From assembly GCA_022496805.1 (NCBI GenBank), contig CM040099.1, forward strand, positions 19,886,031 through 19,950,030: a DNA stretch of 64,000 nucleotides. The letters run 5' to 3'. Position numbers and translations under genes: made by a program. Under the pieces are notes generated by a model. That model was not told the DNA's origin and did not search any database. It saw nothing but the letters and a program-made list of their open reading frames with translations. Shown here one piece after another: positions 1 to 10,825 of the stretch. Source of the DNA: Pohlia nutans (taxonomy: Eukaryota > Streptophyta > Bryopsida > Bryales > Mniaceae). Within the stretch, counting starts at the first letter, position 1; each line of letters opens with the position of its first letter.

Positions 1-707
1 ATGAAAGGTTTTTTTGGTTGGTTTTACATTTATAGAAATTGTGCCTTAAAATAAAGATTTAAATTAAGTTGAGAGTAAATGGGAACAAGAGCAAGAAAAA
101 TGAAAACAATGATCCCCTTATATAGGCGTCAAGCTACCTACTCTCAAACTTAATGTCACATATAATTCAACAATTTAGCACTTTAAACTAAATTAGAATG
201 TCAAGGGAAAAGACTATCCTTAATTCCTTACAACATGAAGAAGGTTTGTATCAATGCTTTTGAACGGAGCCATTCAAAGTCATGTCATTTTGTTTTTCAA
301 TGAAGGTTTGAATTATGTTAAGTTTTAAGTGGGAAGCCAAACTTCTATTTACAGTAAAATGTTTAAACGTCCAAATAATGTATTAGCTTGCTTCCAATTA
401 CTCCCTCTCTTCCAAAAAAAATAAAAATAAGACATGTTATGTTTTCTGATTGCTTGTCTATTATGCTTGATGACATCATCTTAGAGCACTATACATTGCA
501 TTAATTAACCAATAACGCCATGGCTTGCAGAAATCCTAAACGAGTTATTTTGGAAGAGGGTGTACACTTGTTCCTCCTTGATATGGTTTAGGTGACATTC
601 AAACCAAAAAATATAAATCATGTGATGGCCGGGACTAAATCCAGGGGTTGTGGGAATGTACAGACAAATACAAACAAGCTAATAAACCTTGAAACTCAAG
701 GTTAGAA
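1..707. other. intergenic, upstream of SINA-like gene
   Basis: AT-rich DNA with no open frame of coding character on either strand. It presumably holds the promoter and 5' leader of the SINA-like gene that starts at 708. I see no confident TATA box or repeat family here. Confidence 0.5.
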
Positions 708-2948
708 ATGGTGAAACCAGTGAAGAGGAAGTACGAGCTGCTGGATGCTGAAAGTAATATAGACGAGATTATAGAGTGTCTGATCTGCAACGAGCTCCTT
801 CGCCCCCCTATATATGAGGTAAGTAATTGATCCATCTTTGTATGGAGTGACCAGTGATTTGTAATTGAATGGGCTATTGAATCAAATAAACAATTTCAAG
901 ACATTGTTGAATTGTGACTAAGTGAGTTCTTTCCATTCTTATTCACCATGGTTAGTTGCTCTTGCTTAATGCCACCTACCCCCATAGCTACTGATGTGAT
1001 GTGGGACATTTCACATCATTTCATTCGGAGCATGAAATGTTGTGGAATATTCCACATCATTTTGTTGGGGTGCTGCAGCAGCCACAAAAGGCTACTGATT
1101 GTTATGTACTTTTGTAAGACTGTGAGGTTTAGTCTCGGGCTAAAAATCATGGGCAAAGAGGGACTAACATGGAAAAGAATTTAGCCCCCTCTTACTTTAC
1201 GATTCGTTGTGTCTAACTACTCCGATTCCAACAATGTAACCAATGCCGATAATTTCTAATCATTATAGAACGCAAATCTAAGCACATCATAGACTGAGCC
1301 TTTATTGTTTGTTGAAGAAAACAATAAGATATATATGATCTACCTAGATTTACTATCTAGAATGATCACCATATATAAAAATTATTGGGACTGGATACAT
1401 TGTTGGAATTGGATGCTCCTACCTTAGCTTGGAGTCCAATTAATGTGCTAATGAGGGCTCCTCCGAACTTTAACTGGGACTAAAGTACTTTAGTTATAGC
1501 AAGGGGAACATTTTTGGGGACTAATGTCTTCACATATATAAAAAAAAAAAGGTTGACTTCTTGAATAAAGAAACCCAATGCTAGATGGACTGACTAAAAG
1601 GGGCTAACACATGAGGCGTGAGCTCTCCAAATCTTGTAGTGGCATGCTCTACAGAAATGTCGTTCTAAACTTTTGGTATATAAATACAAGATTCCCATAT
1701 GGAAAACGCGAACAAATCTCTCACAACTATAACTTTCTAGATCAAAAACACACTAAAATCATCCCAAGAAAGTTACAATTGTGGGAATTTTGTCCCACGT
1801 CCCATACGAAATCCCATGCGGAAATGTCTATTTTCTCCTTGTGGTAGAAATGTCATTCGCTCGGGGGTGCACTCTACATTATGTTTGAGAATCACGTGCG
1901 TTCATGACCCCTTCTAAAAACCCTCTTGTATACGAGAGGTTATATGTCTAAATACCTTTGTATACATATGCATTCTGTTCTAAATATATGTTTAGTGTAA
2001 GTATACGTGAATATTTTCACTTCTAAATGTGTTTATTGTATGTATACGTAATACAGCAGTGTTCAAATTAATACCCCTTCTGTGCACTCACGTATACTCG
2101 TACATGTTTAGTACAGTGCACCCCCAAGGTCATTCTTACAATGTTGTTCTAATCAAGGACTTGCTTGCAAATTGATTGTACAATGCAAATGGATTTCTGA
2201 GGCTGAGGTGAGACTTTGGGTTGAATTATTGCTGCAGTGCAAGAACAGCCACATCGTGTGTGCCGCTTGTTGTGAGAAGCTGAAGGCATGCGCCTTGTGC
2301 CGCTCACGCTGCCTGGCACTGGAGAAGCTCATGGAGTCCATAGAGAGCATGCTCCTTACGGATGCTGGGAGATCTTGAAAATGGCGCAGAAAGCGCAACA
2401 CGAAACCGAGCTCTGCAGGTATCAGTGATCTCAGGACCACTTTATGACATTTAGAACATTATGCGACCTCCCACATAAATGGTATCTATTTTTGCTACCC
2501 AGTGCGTACAATACTCACGATACCTCTATAATATCTGGAATACCCTTGATATATTAAGGTGATACCATGATGATATCCGCGGATATCACCTCATGAAGTT
2601 GCTACATATTTATATCATGATGAGCATTCTCGCTACATGTCAAATTTTTTTCATTTCTTTCTTTGTATGTTTAGCAGCCCCATTTTTTTGGTAGAAATCC
2701 AGCTAATTTTAGCCAGTTTTGAGATCACTGGCAGGTATCGACCGTATTACTCCGCCACAGCAGCAAAGGGAGCCCCAAAATGGGTGGAGCTCACGCCAGA
2801 GCAGCAGCAGGACCGCCTTCAAGATCTCCTTGACTCCCATTTCTACCAACTGGAGCAGTTTCAGCAGCGTTCTAGGCAGGAACAACCAGCCATTGATCTG
2901 GGCCTGCAGGCTGGTAGCTCTTCTTCTTCTACATCGTCGCAGCACTAG
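708..2948 (+). CDS. SINA/SIAH-type RING E3 ubiquitin ligase, 5' part (frameshifted)
   Basis: Exons seen: 708-818 (ATG to GAG|GTAAGT), 2238-2418 and 2735-2948. Exon 1 ends with the first RING pair (ECLICNELLRPPIYE). Exon 2 continues in phase with CKNSHIVCAACCEKLKACAL, then CRSRCLALEKLMESIE. This is the order and spacing of the SINA RING and the helix after it. A SIAH zinc-finger start follows (APYGCWEIL, HETELCRYRPYY), but in a frame shifted relative to the RING. The switch lies in the (AG)3 run at 2342-2347, so two extra bases there would explain it. The 308-bp hAT-type MITE at 2423-2730 interrupts the finger between codons of CRYRPYY; its target duplication provides CAG|GTAT and GCAG|G splice sites. 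After RPYY the sequence leaves the family and ends in a Gln/Ser-rich tail whose stop codon lies inside the CACTA-like MITE at 2943. SINA proteins ubiquitinate substrates as dimers. This copy is probably damaged or truncated, unless the shift is an assembly error. Confidence 0.62.
825..1000 (+). repeat. interspersed repeat K, copy 1
   Basis: About 170 bp in intron 1 of the SINA-like gene (TATGGAGTGACC... to the CTACCCCCATAGCTACTGAT block). It matches the reverse complement of 40440-40620 along its whole length, so both are copies of one dispersed element. No clear TIR or target duplication was found. Confidence 0.6.
1225..1440. mobile_element. MITE family I copy, left end decayed
   Basis: Matches 51777-52265 (AATGCCGATAATTTCTAA, GAACGCAAATCTAAGCA, and the end TTGGAATTGGATGCTCCTACCTTA). 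The right end is kept and the left end has decayed. It lies in intron 1 of the SINA-like gene. Confidence 0.6.
1863..2125. mobile_element. MITE family H, copy 1
   Basis: About 263 bp bounded by inverted ends GGGGGTGCACTCTAC and GTACAGTGCACCCCC (15 bp, one mismatch). The body carries repeated GTATACGT motifs. A reversed copy lies in intron 8 of the METTL25-like gene (about 54067-54312). No convincing target duplication is visible. Confidence 0.65.
2423..2730 (+). mobile_element. hAT-type MITE, copy 1 (inside SINA zinc-finger codons)
   Basis: 308 bp with perfect 11-bp inverted ends CAGTGATCTCA / TGAGATCACTG. It is flanked by an exact 8-bp duplication GCAGGTAT (2415-2422 and 2731-2738). An 8-bp duplication and CA..TG-type short TIRs are hAT hallmarks; there is no transposase, so it is non-autonomous. 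This copy is in the opposite orientation to the other four. The duplication reads CAG|GTAT on the left and GCAG|GTAT on the right. An intron 2419-2734 (GT...AG, 316 nt, not a multiple of three) would rebuild the uninterrupted codons exactly. Confidence 0.9.
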
Positions 2949-3140
2949 TAGGAAATGTGTCATTTTTCACTTACTACAAAATGAAAAAGGAACAAAACGG
3001 CACCATGCACATGATTGGGTTGTGTTAGTGGTGGTGAGTGGTTTTGGTCACAAGAAGACAGAAATATAGGCACAATATTCTGTCACTGTTCACTGTTTTC
3101 ACAAAGTGAGGAATGAAAAACGACAGATTTTCTACTAGTG
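2943..3140 (+). mobile_element. CACTA-like MITE (family D), copy 1
   Basis: About 198 bp with ends CACTAGTAGGAAATGTGTC and CGACAGATTTTCTACTAGTG. Subterminal inverted blocks match (CATTTTTCACTTACTA / GAATGAAAAACGACAG). CACTA termini with 3-bp duplications are shown by the sister copies at 27191 (ATC) and 41193 (AAA). Here the flanks do not match, so one edge may have rearranged. The first TAG of the element is the stop codon of the SINA-like reading frame. Confidence 0.75.
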
Positions 3141-3252
3141 CTATAACGTAGAGGGCTCTTAACCTGCCACAGTTCTAAACATTTTGAAATTTTGGATGTA
3201 CCCATGGTGAAGAGCACCACTTTAGAACTATGATTATATACTAGGATTAACT

Positions 3253-3870
3253 GTGGATTAGTGAACGGACCTATCTTCGAACAAGTTCACTGGAGTTTTG
3301 CCAAATCTCAATATGATCCAGGGCTTACAATATTTGTAAGTACCATTACATTACATTCTAGATCATCCATCTTCGTTCTAAACAAATTTTAGATTGAAAT
3401 TTTGCACACTATTTCTCATCAACCTCGAATATCAGTAGGGACCAAGAATTGGTCAGGAAAATCATGCGAGTGTGGCCTCTTCTTACTAATGAGACCAACT
3501 TCCATTATGTGTTGTGCAAATTGCTCCATAATTTGCTACTATGTGTTTTCAATATGAGGACCAAAAATATTGTGGGTTAGTGAAGGGACATATCTTCGAA
3601 CAAGTTCACTGGAGTTTTGCCAAATCTCACTATGATCAAGGACTTACAATATTTGTAAGTACAATTACATTACATTCTAGATCATCCATCTTTGTTCTAA
3701 ACAAATTTTAGATCGAAATTTTGCACACTATTTCTCATCAACCTCAAATATCAATAGGGACCAAGAATTGGTCAGGAAAATCATGCGAGTGTGGCCTCTT
3801 CTTACTAATGAGACCAACTTCCATTATTTGCTCCATAATTTGCTACTATGTGTTTTCAATATGAGGACCG
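3253..3870. repeat. direct tandem duplication, about 300-bp unit x2
   Basis: 3253-3571 and 3572-3870 are near-identical. Both run from GTGGATTAGTGAA through GTTCACTGGAGTTTTGCC, ACATTACATTCTAGATCATC and GGACCAAGAATTGG to CAATATGAGGACC. The second copy lacks about 13 bp near its end. It looks like a recent tandem duplication of non-coding DNA. Confidence 0.85.
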
Positions 3871-6172
3871 TATTGTGAGAAGACTTATATACTGAACATG
3901 TTGATGTTTGCAGGGATGTGTCTAATAACATGTTCACCGGGTCACGACCAGATATGACGATGCTTAATTCTTTGTATAATATTGTGTAAAAATTAATTGT
4001 GTGGGTCTTTGCAAAATTGTGGATGTCTACAGTGATGCTCATTTCCTATTATTTTCCTTAAGTTCTTGTACAGGCTTTCGTTTTGGCATGGGCCTCTTGC
4101 TATGCCAATTATATATGCTCGTAGTGCTTGAATTTCATTTGTTATATGAGTTGCACATGTCACTTGTAGAAGCTTGTTTTTGTTGATCTTAGGCACAACA
4201 GTTATGATCATCACAAGTAGTGCCTGATGCCTTCACAATATAAGGTAGGAACACCCATACTCGAGCGCCCCCCTAAAAGCAATCCCTATAAATGCATGCA
4301 TTCACAAGCAATGCCTCACCTAGTACTGTGCACATAAGATTCTATTTCTAAAACAAATCCAACACAAGGCACTCATTGATTGGCACAAGCCACCAAAAGG
4401 TGAGTTGTCCTTGTGCACACTTTTAGGAGGGGTCTATGCACATAAATAGGTGTCTAGACATACAAAACTTTGAAAATTCATAATATATTCATATAGAATG
4501 AGAAAATTTTAATTTCACTTGGGTTCACCTTTTTTTTAGATTTCTAATACGGTATAAAAAAACCAGCATCTAAATCCCATTGGAAATAGGCAAAATTCCT
4601 TAAATGCACGAAAATAGGTGTTCCTACCTTAATGTCATTCACAGTACAAGGCATATTTCTCTAGTGACTTGACACTTACTATATCAAAAAATAAAAATTA
4701 AGATAAAAATTAATTGTGTGGGTCTTTGCAAAATTGACTTCTTTGTGCATGCAATTCCCCTAAAGGAGAAATTAAATATAATAATAAAAAATTGGATGCA
4801 AATGTAGTTTAATAGAGTTGGAAACAATGGAAAAAATTTGGTTTTGTATTTCTCAAAATATTCTACTTTTTTTACATACTAAAACATTAAAGCACTTATT
4901 TTAAGAAAGTTTTAGTACTTTCTTCATTATTCTCCTATTTAACCCCCAAGTGTCAAACCGTCAAGAAAGTGAACGATATACAAAATCAAACAAAGTTTTC
5001 TCATCCATCATTGACTTTTTGCAGCATGGATTTTCTATTACATCTTTTATAGGAAGTTAGCTTCATGCATGTGTGATCCGCTTAGAAAAGGGATGATTTG
5101 AGAAAAAAATATGCCTCATTTCATGTTGTGGTGATTCATCCTAAATTTCAAAGATTTTAGTGTAAAAGTATTTAGGGTATTAGGAGTATTACATTTCAAT
5201 CAATCACAACAAATTTCATGTACAAATTGTCAACATCTTATTTGTAATCAAATTACAAAAGAACTTTCTATTTTAAGTCTCAAATTTTATACAAAAAATC
5301 TTGGTGATAGCAATCGCAGATTTATCCAAAGAAATAGAATCATAAATTTACATTGTACAACTTTTATTCATACATCAAATTCAAAATATCCCTTTAAATT
5401 GCATTTTATAATGCATCTTTGCAAAACTGCTGTATTTGGAGAGGAGTGAGGACGTTTAGAGGTGAAGCACTTATTCTATGCCTCATCTTCATAAGGTACA
5501 ATCTTCTTAAAAAATTAATTAAGGACTTGAAATGTATTGTAAACTCATCAGTGGTGTAGCCTTTTGGTCTTTCAATTACCTTAATCTTGTGGTGCTTTAA
5601 CTACCTTAAAATCTTTTATTAACTTATGGTGCTCTAGCTGCCGGAAAGTCCATAGACTGTTGGTTACTGAATAGAGAACCATCAAGTTATTTAGTTCCAA
5701 ATGATATTATGCTTTACTGCTGATCCATGCATGAGTACCCAAACTTTAGTTGATTATTTATTTAATCAGGGTTTCTTAAGTCAATCAGAGGTCACAATGC
5801 ATGCTTCCAAGCTCCTTGGGAATCTTGCTTTCCAAGGGATCTTGCTCCAAGCAGGAGCATTACTCAAGTCCTTTTAACGAGACATAGATCATTGGATGCA
5901 CAACAAGGTGAGGCATTTGATGTGCTAAATTGCAACAACAAATTTTTTCATGTTCGTTCGCAATGTCTAAATCAAAGGACCATTTGATTCTTGCCCACGT
6001 TCCCAATTGATTCCTTGTTTTTTCTGTTGTGATTGGTCATGCACCCATGTCCGGTTTAAATATATAATTCATAAATTTTTAAAGATCCTTGAGCTACCCA
6101 CCGAGAACCTAAAATGTCATTTAAAGGTTAACATTAATGTCTCTATCCATCAAGGTGAGCCTAAAATGTTGT
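3871..6172. other. gene-free AT-rich stretch
   Basis: No exon-like frame was found on either strand. It contains the MITE at 4241-4631 and otherwise long A/T runs. It is probably the large intron or debris between the two SINA-like parts. Confidence 0.5.
4241..4631. mobile_element. MITE related to family I
   Basis: About 391 bp with ends TAAGGTAGGAACACCCAT and ATAGGTGTTCCTACCTTA (inverted). The TAAGGTAGG terminus is shared with family I at 51776. The TA at each edge fits a Tc1/mariner-like TA duplication. Confidence 0.65.
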
Positions 6173-7101
6173 TTAACCCCTAAAGGACCATGCTCATTCC
6201 TAAAATTTTATCACTTTCTCGTGATGCTTCCAAAAAGGCAATTGTATCTCTTGATTGGTATTCATGTAGAAAACTTCACCGTTGATGTTCAAAAAGGACT
6301 TAGTCATGAGATTGTACATCAATTTTCAGAACAATCTACCATATATATTACACGATTATAAGGTTTGATCATAAGTTGATTTCTGAAAATTTTGAACAAA
6401 ACCAACAAGTCATTCATTGCAAACTTTCTCATAAATTTAAAAACCATGATTAGCGTTTGAAAGTTTAGGAGCATACAAAGATATACTATATGTAGGTGCC
6501 CACAAAAAACGGTGTTCTAAAACTAAATACAACAACAATGATTGATTCTCAAAGATTTATGTTTGGGTGAAGTGACTTGTTGGACAGGTGACTTGTTGAG
6601 CCGGTGTTTGTGATCGTTATTAATTTTTACATTGCAAAAATGTTTTAAAGAATCTAAATATATATTTAGAATATTCCAAAATATTCCAAAATCATATAAA
6701 ATATGTAGAAAAGATTCCAATTATTTTGAAAATATTCCATTTTAAATATATTTAAACATTTTCCAAAGTTATTTTATAGTGTTGATGATGCAGTAATGGC
6801 AAATATTTTACATATTGTACACTTTTTTTTTTACGAATGTCACGTCCAAGTGTGAAAACGCCCTTCAAGTCATCAACCGCCCTAACTACCATGTCCCAAG
6901 TTCACCTACATTGACATTTTAGTTTTTCCCCGATGAATCAATCAACGTAATTGCAAATCTTGAGGGATTTTTGTGTTCTTGAAACAAACATTTTCAATTC
7001 TCTAATTAACATTGAGTCAAAATTATGAAATCCAAACAAGTTATCAAAGTAATGAAATTATTCTTGGACACAATGTGCCCACTTGGTCTTTTAGGGGTTA
7101 A
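6173..7101. mobile_element. TTAA-flanked (piggyBac-like) element
   Basis: TTAA at 6173-6176 is followed by CCCCTAAAGGACCA; the right end is TGGTCTTTTAGGGG then TTAA at 7098-7101. TTAA duplication with CCC/GGG termini is the piggyBac pattern, although a TA target cannot be excluded. The interior is AT-rich and has no transposase. The flanks (AAAGGTTAACATT..GTCTCTATCC) occur on both sides, which indicates a small host duplication around the insertion. Confidence 0.65.
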
Positions 7102-7169
7102 AGGTTAACATTGTTGTCTCTATCCTCAAGGTGAGCCTAAAATGTTGTTTAAAGGTTAACATTGTTGTC

Positions 7170-7614
7170 TCTATCCTACAAGGTGAGAGACCACAAAAAC
7201 TCTTTGTTTTCCAAATTTATACAGTAAAAACAAACAGTGATCTCAAAACTGGCTAAAATTAGCTAGATTTCTACCCAAAAATGGGGCTGCTAATCATACA
7301 AAGAAAGAAAATGAAAAATAAATAAAATTGAAATGTAGTGAGAATGCTCATCATGATATAAGTATGTAGCAAATTCATGAGGTGATATCCGTGGATATCA
7401 TCATGGTATCACCTTAATATATCAAGGGTATTGCCGGATATTATAGAGGTATCGTGAGTATTGTATGCACTGGGTAGCAAAAGTAGGTACCATTTATGTG
7501 GGAGGTCGCATAATGTTCTAAATGTCATAAAGTGGTTCTGAGATCACTGAAAACAAGTCGAAAAATAAATCTGAGTAAATACTAAAGCATAGACTATACA
7601 ACTAACTGCTTGTT
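7170..7614 (+). repeat. interspersed repeat B with nested hAT-type MITE
   Basis: Left part GTCTCTATCCTACAAGGTGA and right part GTAAATACTAAAGCATAGAC..ACTGCTTGTT match the copies at 57145, 58712 and 60345. The hAT-type MITE copy 2 splits it, so B inserted first. The B end lies 8 bp upstream of a putative 3' splice site (AG at 7621-7622). Confidence 0.65.
7235..7549 (-). mobile_element. hAT-type MITE, copy 2
   Basis: 315 bp with ends CAGTGATCTCA / TGAGATCACTG. Flanks AAAACAAA and AAAACAAG match at 7 of 8 positions, as expected for an aged 8-bp duplication. It is nested in repeat B. The orientation is opposite to copy 1. Confidence 0.85.
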
Positions 7615-7718
7615 GTATTTAGTGTCATCAAATTGAGCTGCCAGATATTGAAACCATTCAATGTCCCATCTGCAGACGCACCATGGAAAGCAGGTAAGAG
7701 CAGTTCCCCTGTGCCCAC

Positions 7719-8038
7719 CAGTGATCTCAAAACTGGCTAAAATTAGCTGGATTTCTACCCAAAAATAAAATAAAATGGGGTTGCTAGACACACAAAGAAA
7801 GAAAATGAAAAAAAATTGGAAATGTAGTGAGAATGCTCATCATGATATAAATATATAGCAACTTCATGAGGTGATATCTGCGGATATCATCATGGTATCA
7901 CCTTAATATATCAAGGGTATTGCCGGATATTATAGAGGTATCGTGAGTATTGTATGCACTGGGTAGCAAAAGTAGATACCATTTATGTGGGAGGTCACAT
8001 AATGTTCTAAATATCATAAAGTGGTTCTGAGATCACTG
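7719..8038 (-). mobile_element. hAT-type MITE, copy 3
   Basis: 320 bp with ends CAGTGATCTCA / TGAGATCACTG and an exact 8-bp duplication GTGCCCAC (7711-7718, 8039-8046). It sits just before the HRLYVKEEHLH frame and downstream of a good donor at 7694. Confidence 0.9.
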
Positions 8039-8184
8039 GTGCCCACCGCCTGTACGTCAAGGAAGAGCATCTCCACCAGTACTCTGGCTGCGTGAAAAAT
8101 GGATGTGCATGAGTTGGCCAACAATTTATATGGAGGGCTGAATATGCAACCTGTAGAAAATTGCAACAATTGATATTGACACTA

Positions 8185-8370
8185 GTAGCAAACCTGTCGT
8201 TTTTCATTTCTGACTTTGTGGAAACAGTGAATAGTGGCTGAATATTATGCTTAATATATTTTTGTCTTCTTGTGACCAAAACCACTCACCAGCACTAACG
8301 CAAGCCATGTGCCTGGCGCATTTTCATTCCTTTTTCATTTATAGTAAGCAAAAAACGACACATTTCTGAG
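8185..8370 (-). mobile_element. CACTA-like MITE (family D), truncated copy
   Basis: Starts ACTAGTAGCAAACCTGTC and carries the shared CTTCTTGTGACCAAAACCAC and TTTCATTTATAGTAAG blocks, but its right end fades after ACGACACATTTC. It lies between two exon-like pieces of the SINA 3' part. Confidence 0.7.
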
Positions 8371-8455
8371 ATGACATCTGAGGTGTTGTGAGTCAGTGCA
8401 GATGCATGGCCGTGCACTTTGAATGCCATGTCGCCCCAGAGCACATCGTGCAATT

Positions 8456-8757
8456 CAGTGATCTCAAAACTGGCTAATATTAGCTGGATTTCTACCCAAA
8501 AAATGAGGCTGCTAAACATACAAAGAAAGAAAATGATTTTTTTTTTGAAATGTAGCGAGAATGCTCATCATGTTATAAATATGTAGCAAGGGTATCATTA
8601 TGGTATCACCATGGTATCACCTTAATATATCAAGGGTCTTGCCGGATGTTATAGAGGTATCGTGAGTAGTACATTCACAAGGTAGCAAAAGTATCTACCA
8701 TTTATGTGGGAGGTAGCACCCTGAGCTAAATGTCATAAAGTGGTTTTGAGAGCACTG
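8456..8757 (-). mobile_element. hAT-type MITE, copy 4 (inside coding frame)
   Basis: 302 bp with left end CAGTGATCTCA and right end TGAGAGCACTG (one change from consensus). Exact 8-bp duplication GTGCAATT (8448-8455, 8758-8765). Deleting the element plus one duplication joins EHIVQ to LDPSSQ in one frame, so it landed in a coding exon. Confidence 0.9.
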
Positions 8758-9195
8758 GTGCAATTGGACCCGAGCAGTCAGACCGTGGAACTCACACTGG
8801 CAAACGTACTCACACTCGATGCCTATAATCCCAAGATGACGGCCTGTTTCTCGTCCATTGCATGCAGAAATCCGCCGGTACTCGTGCTTCCTTTTTTTGC
8901 ACTTCCTTTGGCAGCGTGTCTAAGAAGTACAAACTCGAAGTGAATGTCCGCGGAGGCTCATCGCTTTACACGCTGGAGGCTTTGACATCCCCCATTCAGG
9001 AATTAGGGTTGGAAGAACACAGAGACTGTCTTCTTGTCCCCAATTTGAAGGGTGCAGAAAATCCCGTGTTCGAGTTGAAATTTGGGCTTCTTTGAAGAAG
9101 CTCTGAAAATCTGCAATTTTGTTGATGACTTGTATGACACATCTGATAAGTTAGCACATGCTAAATTTTGAAGTGAGCAACATGATTTGGAAGGC

Positions 9196-10711
9196 TTAAC
9201 CCCTAAAAGACCAAAAAGCCTAAATTGGACATCATGTTCCTTTCACGCACTTGTCTCACAAAAAGAAATCTAGTTCAAACCTACTGTACAAGATTGCACA
9301 AAGGTCGAGGCACCTAAAACCGATCAGTTAAAACATGCACTATACATGGGATAGATGAATCGATATTTTGAAGATTTTCCTCTTTTAGTAATAAGGAATT
9401 AAAAAGTTTTCATATTCAATTTAATTTTTTTGATAATTATTTGAATAAGTACAAGTTTTCAAAGTGGAGGTTGCAGGTTTACCAAAAACTGATCATATGC
9501 TCTAATGTACAAACGAGGTACATCTTCCCTTTCAAAACCTAGAAATTAGGAACAAATTTAGGGTAATTGGTTTTGTGTACATGGTCGAGAATGGGTGTCT
9601 CAACCTTGATAGATTTCATTGTCATTTGTGAGACTATTGGAAATGAGAGACTTTGTTATCAACTTAATGTCCAAACACTTTACAAGGAAAGATGTCCTAA
9701 AACCACCACCTCCCTCAATTATGACATGTAAACCTTTCGTGGGGTCACTACAGTTGAGACTCAAAACCACCAATTTCACTATTCAAACAGACCAATGGCA
9801 TGTCAAGCATTGCAAAAAAATAGTTGGTGATTTTGGGTATCATTATGAGTGAAAATTAGTACCACATGGTGTGGACATGGAAAAACATAGAGATCTAATT
9901 TGGGTGACAGTTCTTTTCACTTTAAAAATTTATATCAATTTGAATAAGGAGAATTAAATTGCGAAAATTTGTGCATTCCGTGAAAAAACATATTCCAAAT
10001 GACCGAAAAATATTTCTCATAAATAACCTTGTTTAAATGAGGCCATATTTCTTAAATTGGTGGTTTTAGGACATCTTACCTTAGATGCCAACCCATTACC
10101 ATACATCCTCCGCACATGTATCCCATAATATGTTTATGGCTTGGTTTCATGGATACTACTGCTGTCAAGACAAAACCAGAGGTACATCATTGCTAATAAA
10201 AGAGAATCAAATTTGTCAAAATAACACACGGACAAAAGCAGACATCAATCCAAGATGGCCGGAGACAGAAGAAACTTCATAACCACGCTGCGGATAAAGG
10301 ACAAGCACTGATCTGCAAAAAAGAAACCTTCTAGCAGAGTGCCGAAGGGTTCTATCTACACGCACCTGGAATTGGAAGGACGTTTGAAACAAGAGAAGAA
10401 TGAGAAAAGTCAAGTTCGTATTGTGCATAGCTAATCAAATAACGATAAATCCTTGAAGGAATCAAATGTTCCTAATCTTTCTGAATCATATGATTAAATA
10501 CACATAGGGACCTGGAAACTATCCTTCATCACTTTTATCATTGCCCATATACTAAAGTGGCTAGGAACTATGGTATATGATGAGGGATGTCCCTACAAAA
10601 AACGCTGGCTGGCAAGGATTCATGTGCCAGTAATGCATTCTAGCATCAAAGCTTCCCATGAAACTACACCAAGGTATCCAAAAATTGGTCGTTTAGTCAT
10701 TTAGGGGTTAA
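9196..10711. mobile_element. TTAA-flanked (piggyBac-like) composite element
   Basis: TTAA + CCCCTAAAAGACCAAAA at 9196 pairs with GACTAAATGACC-like inverted sequence ending TTTAGGGG + TTAA at 10711. That gives about 1.5 kb. It contains a complete family F MITE (9301-9608) and no recognisable transposase. The pairing of the ends is an inference from similarity. Confidence 0.45.
9301..9608. mobile_element. MITE family F, copy 1
   Basis: About 308 bp. Left end AAGGTCGAGGCACCTAAAAC. Right end has GGTTTTGTGTACATGGTCG and a decayed CAACCTT. It matches 20453-20760 and 34181-34485. Confidence 0.7.
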
Positions 10712-10825
10712 ATCCGAGGACAATCTCTAAATATTGGAGCGGTCTGTAATTAAATAACAGAGACTCAAGCCTAAATTTGGTTAGGTAGTATTAAGGATAG
10801 AATACAAGATTAAATTGTGGACGAA

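Larger units (their letters stand above)
7623..9095 (+). pseudogene. SINA-like 3' part (C-terminal domain fragment)
   Basis: Pieces in order are: 7623-7693 (acceptor TTTAG, donor AGCAG|GTAAGAG; includes IETIQCPICRRTMES); a short frame around 8042-8112 (HRLYVKEEHLHQYSGC); about 8385-8455 joined over a MITE to 8766 onward (VHFECHVAPEHIVQL, then DPSSQTVELTLANVL); and 8862-9095 ending TTTGGGCTTCTTTGA. The last piece reads ASFFCTSFGSVSKKYKLEV.. GGSSLYTLEALTSPIQEL.. DCLLVPN.. FELKFGLL. It resembles the C-terminal substrate-binding half of plant SINA-like proteins (GGSSL.LQ.., LLVP motifs). The frame changes near 8861, and hAT-type MITEs lie in two pieces (7719-8038, 8456-8757). It may be the 3' end of the gene that begins at 708 or a separate broken copy. 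The exon joins are uncertain; the C-terminal domain assignment is moderate. Confidence 0.45.
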
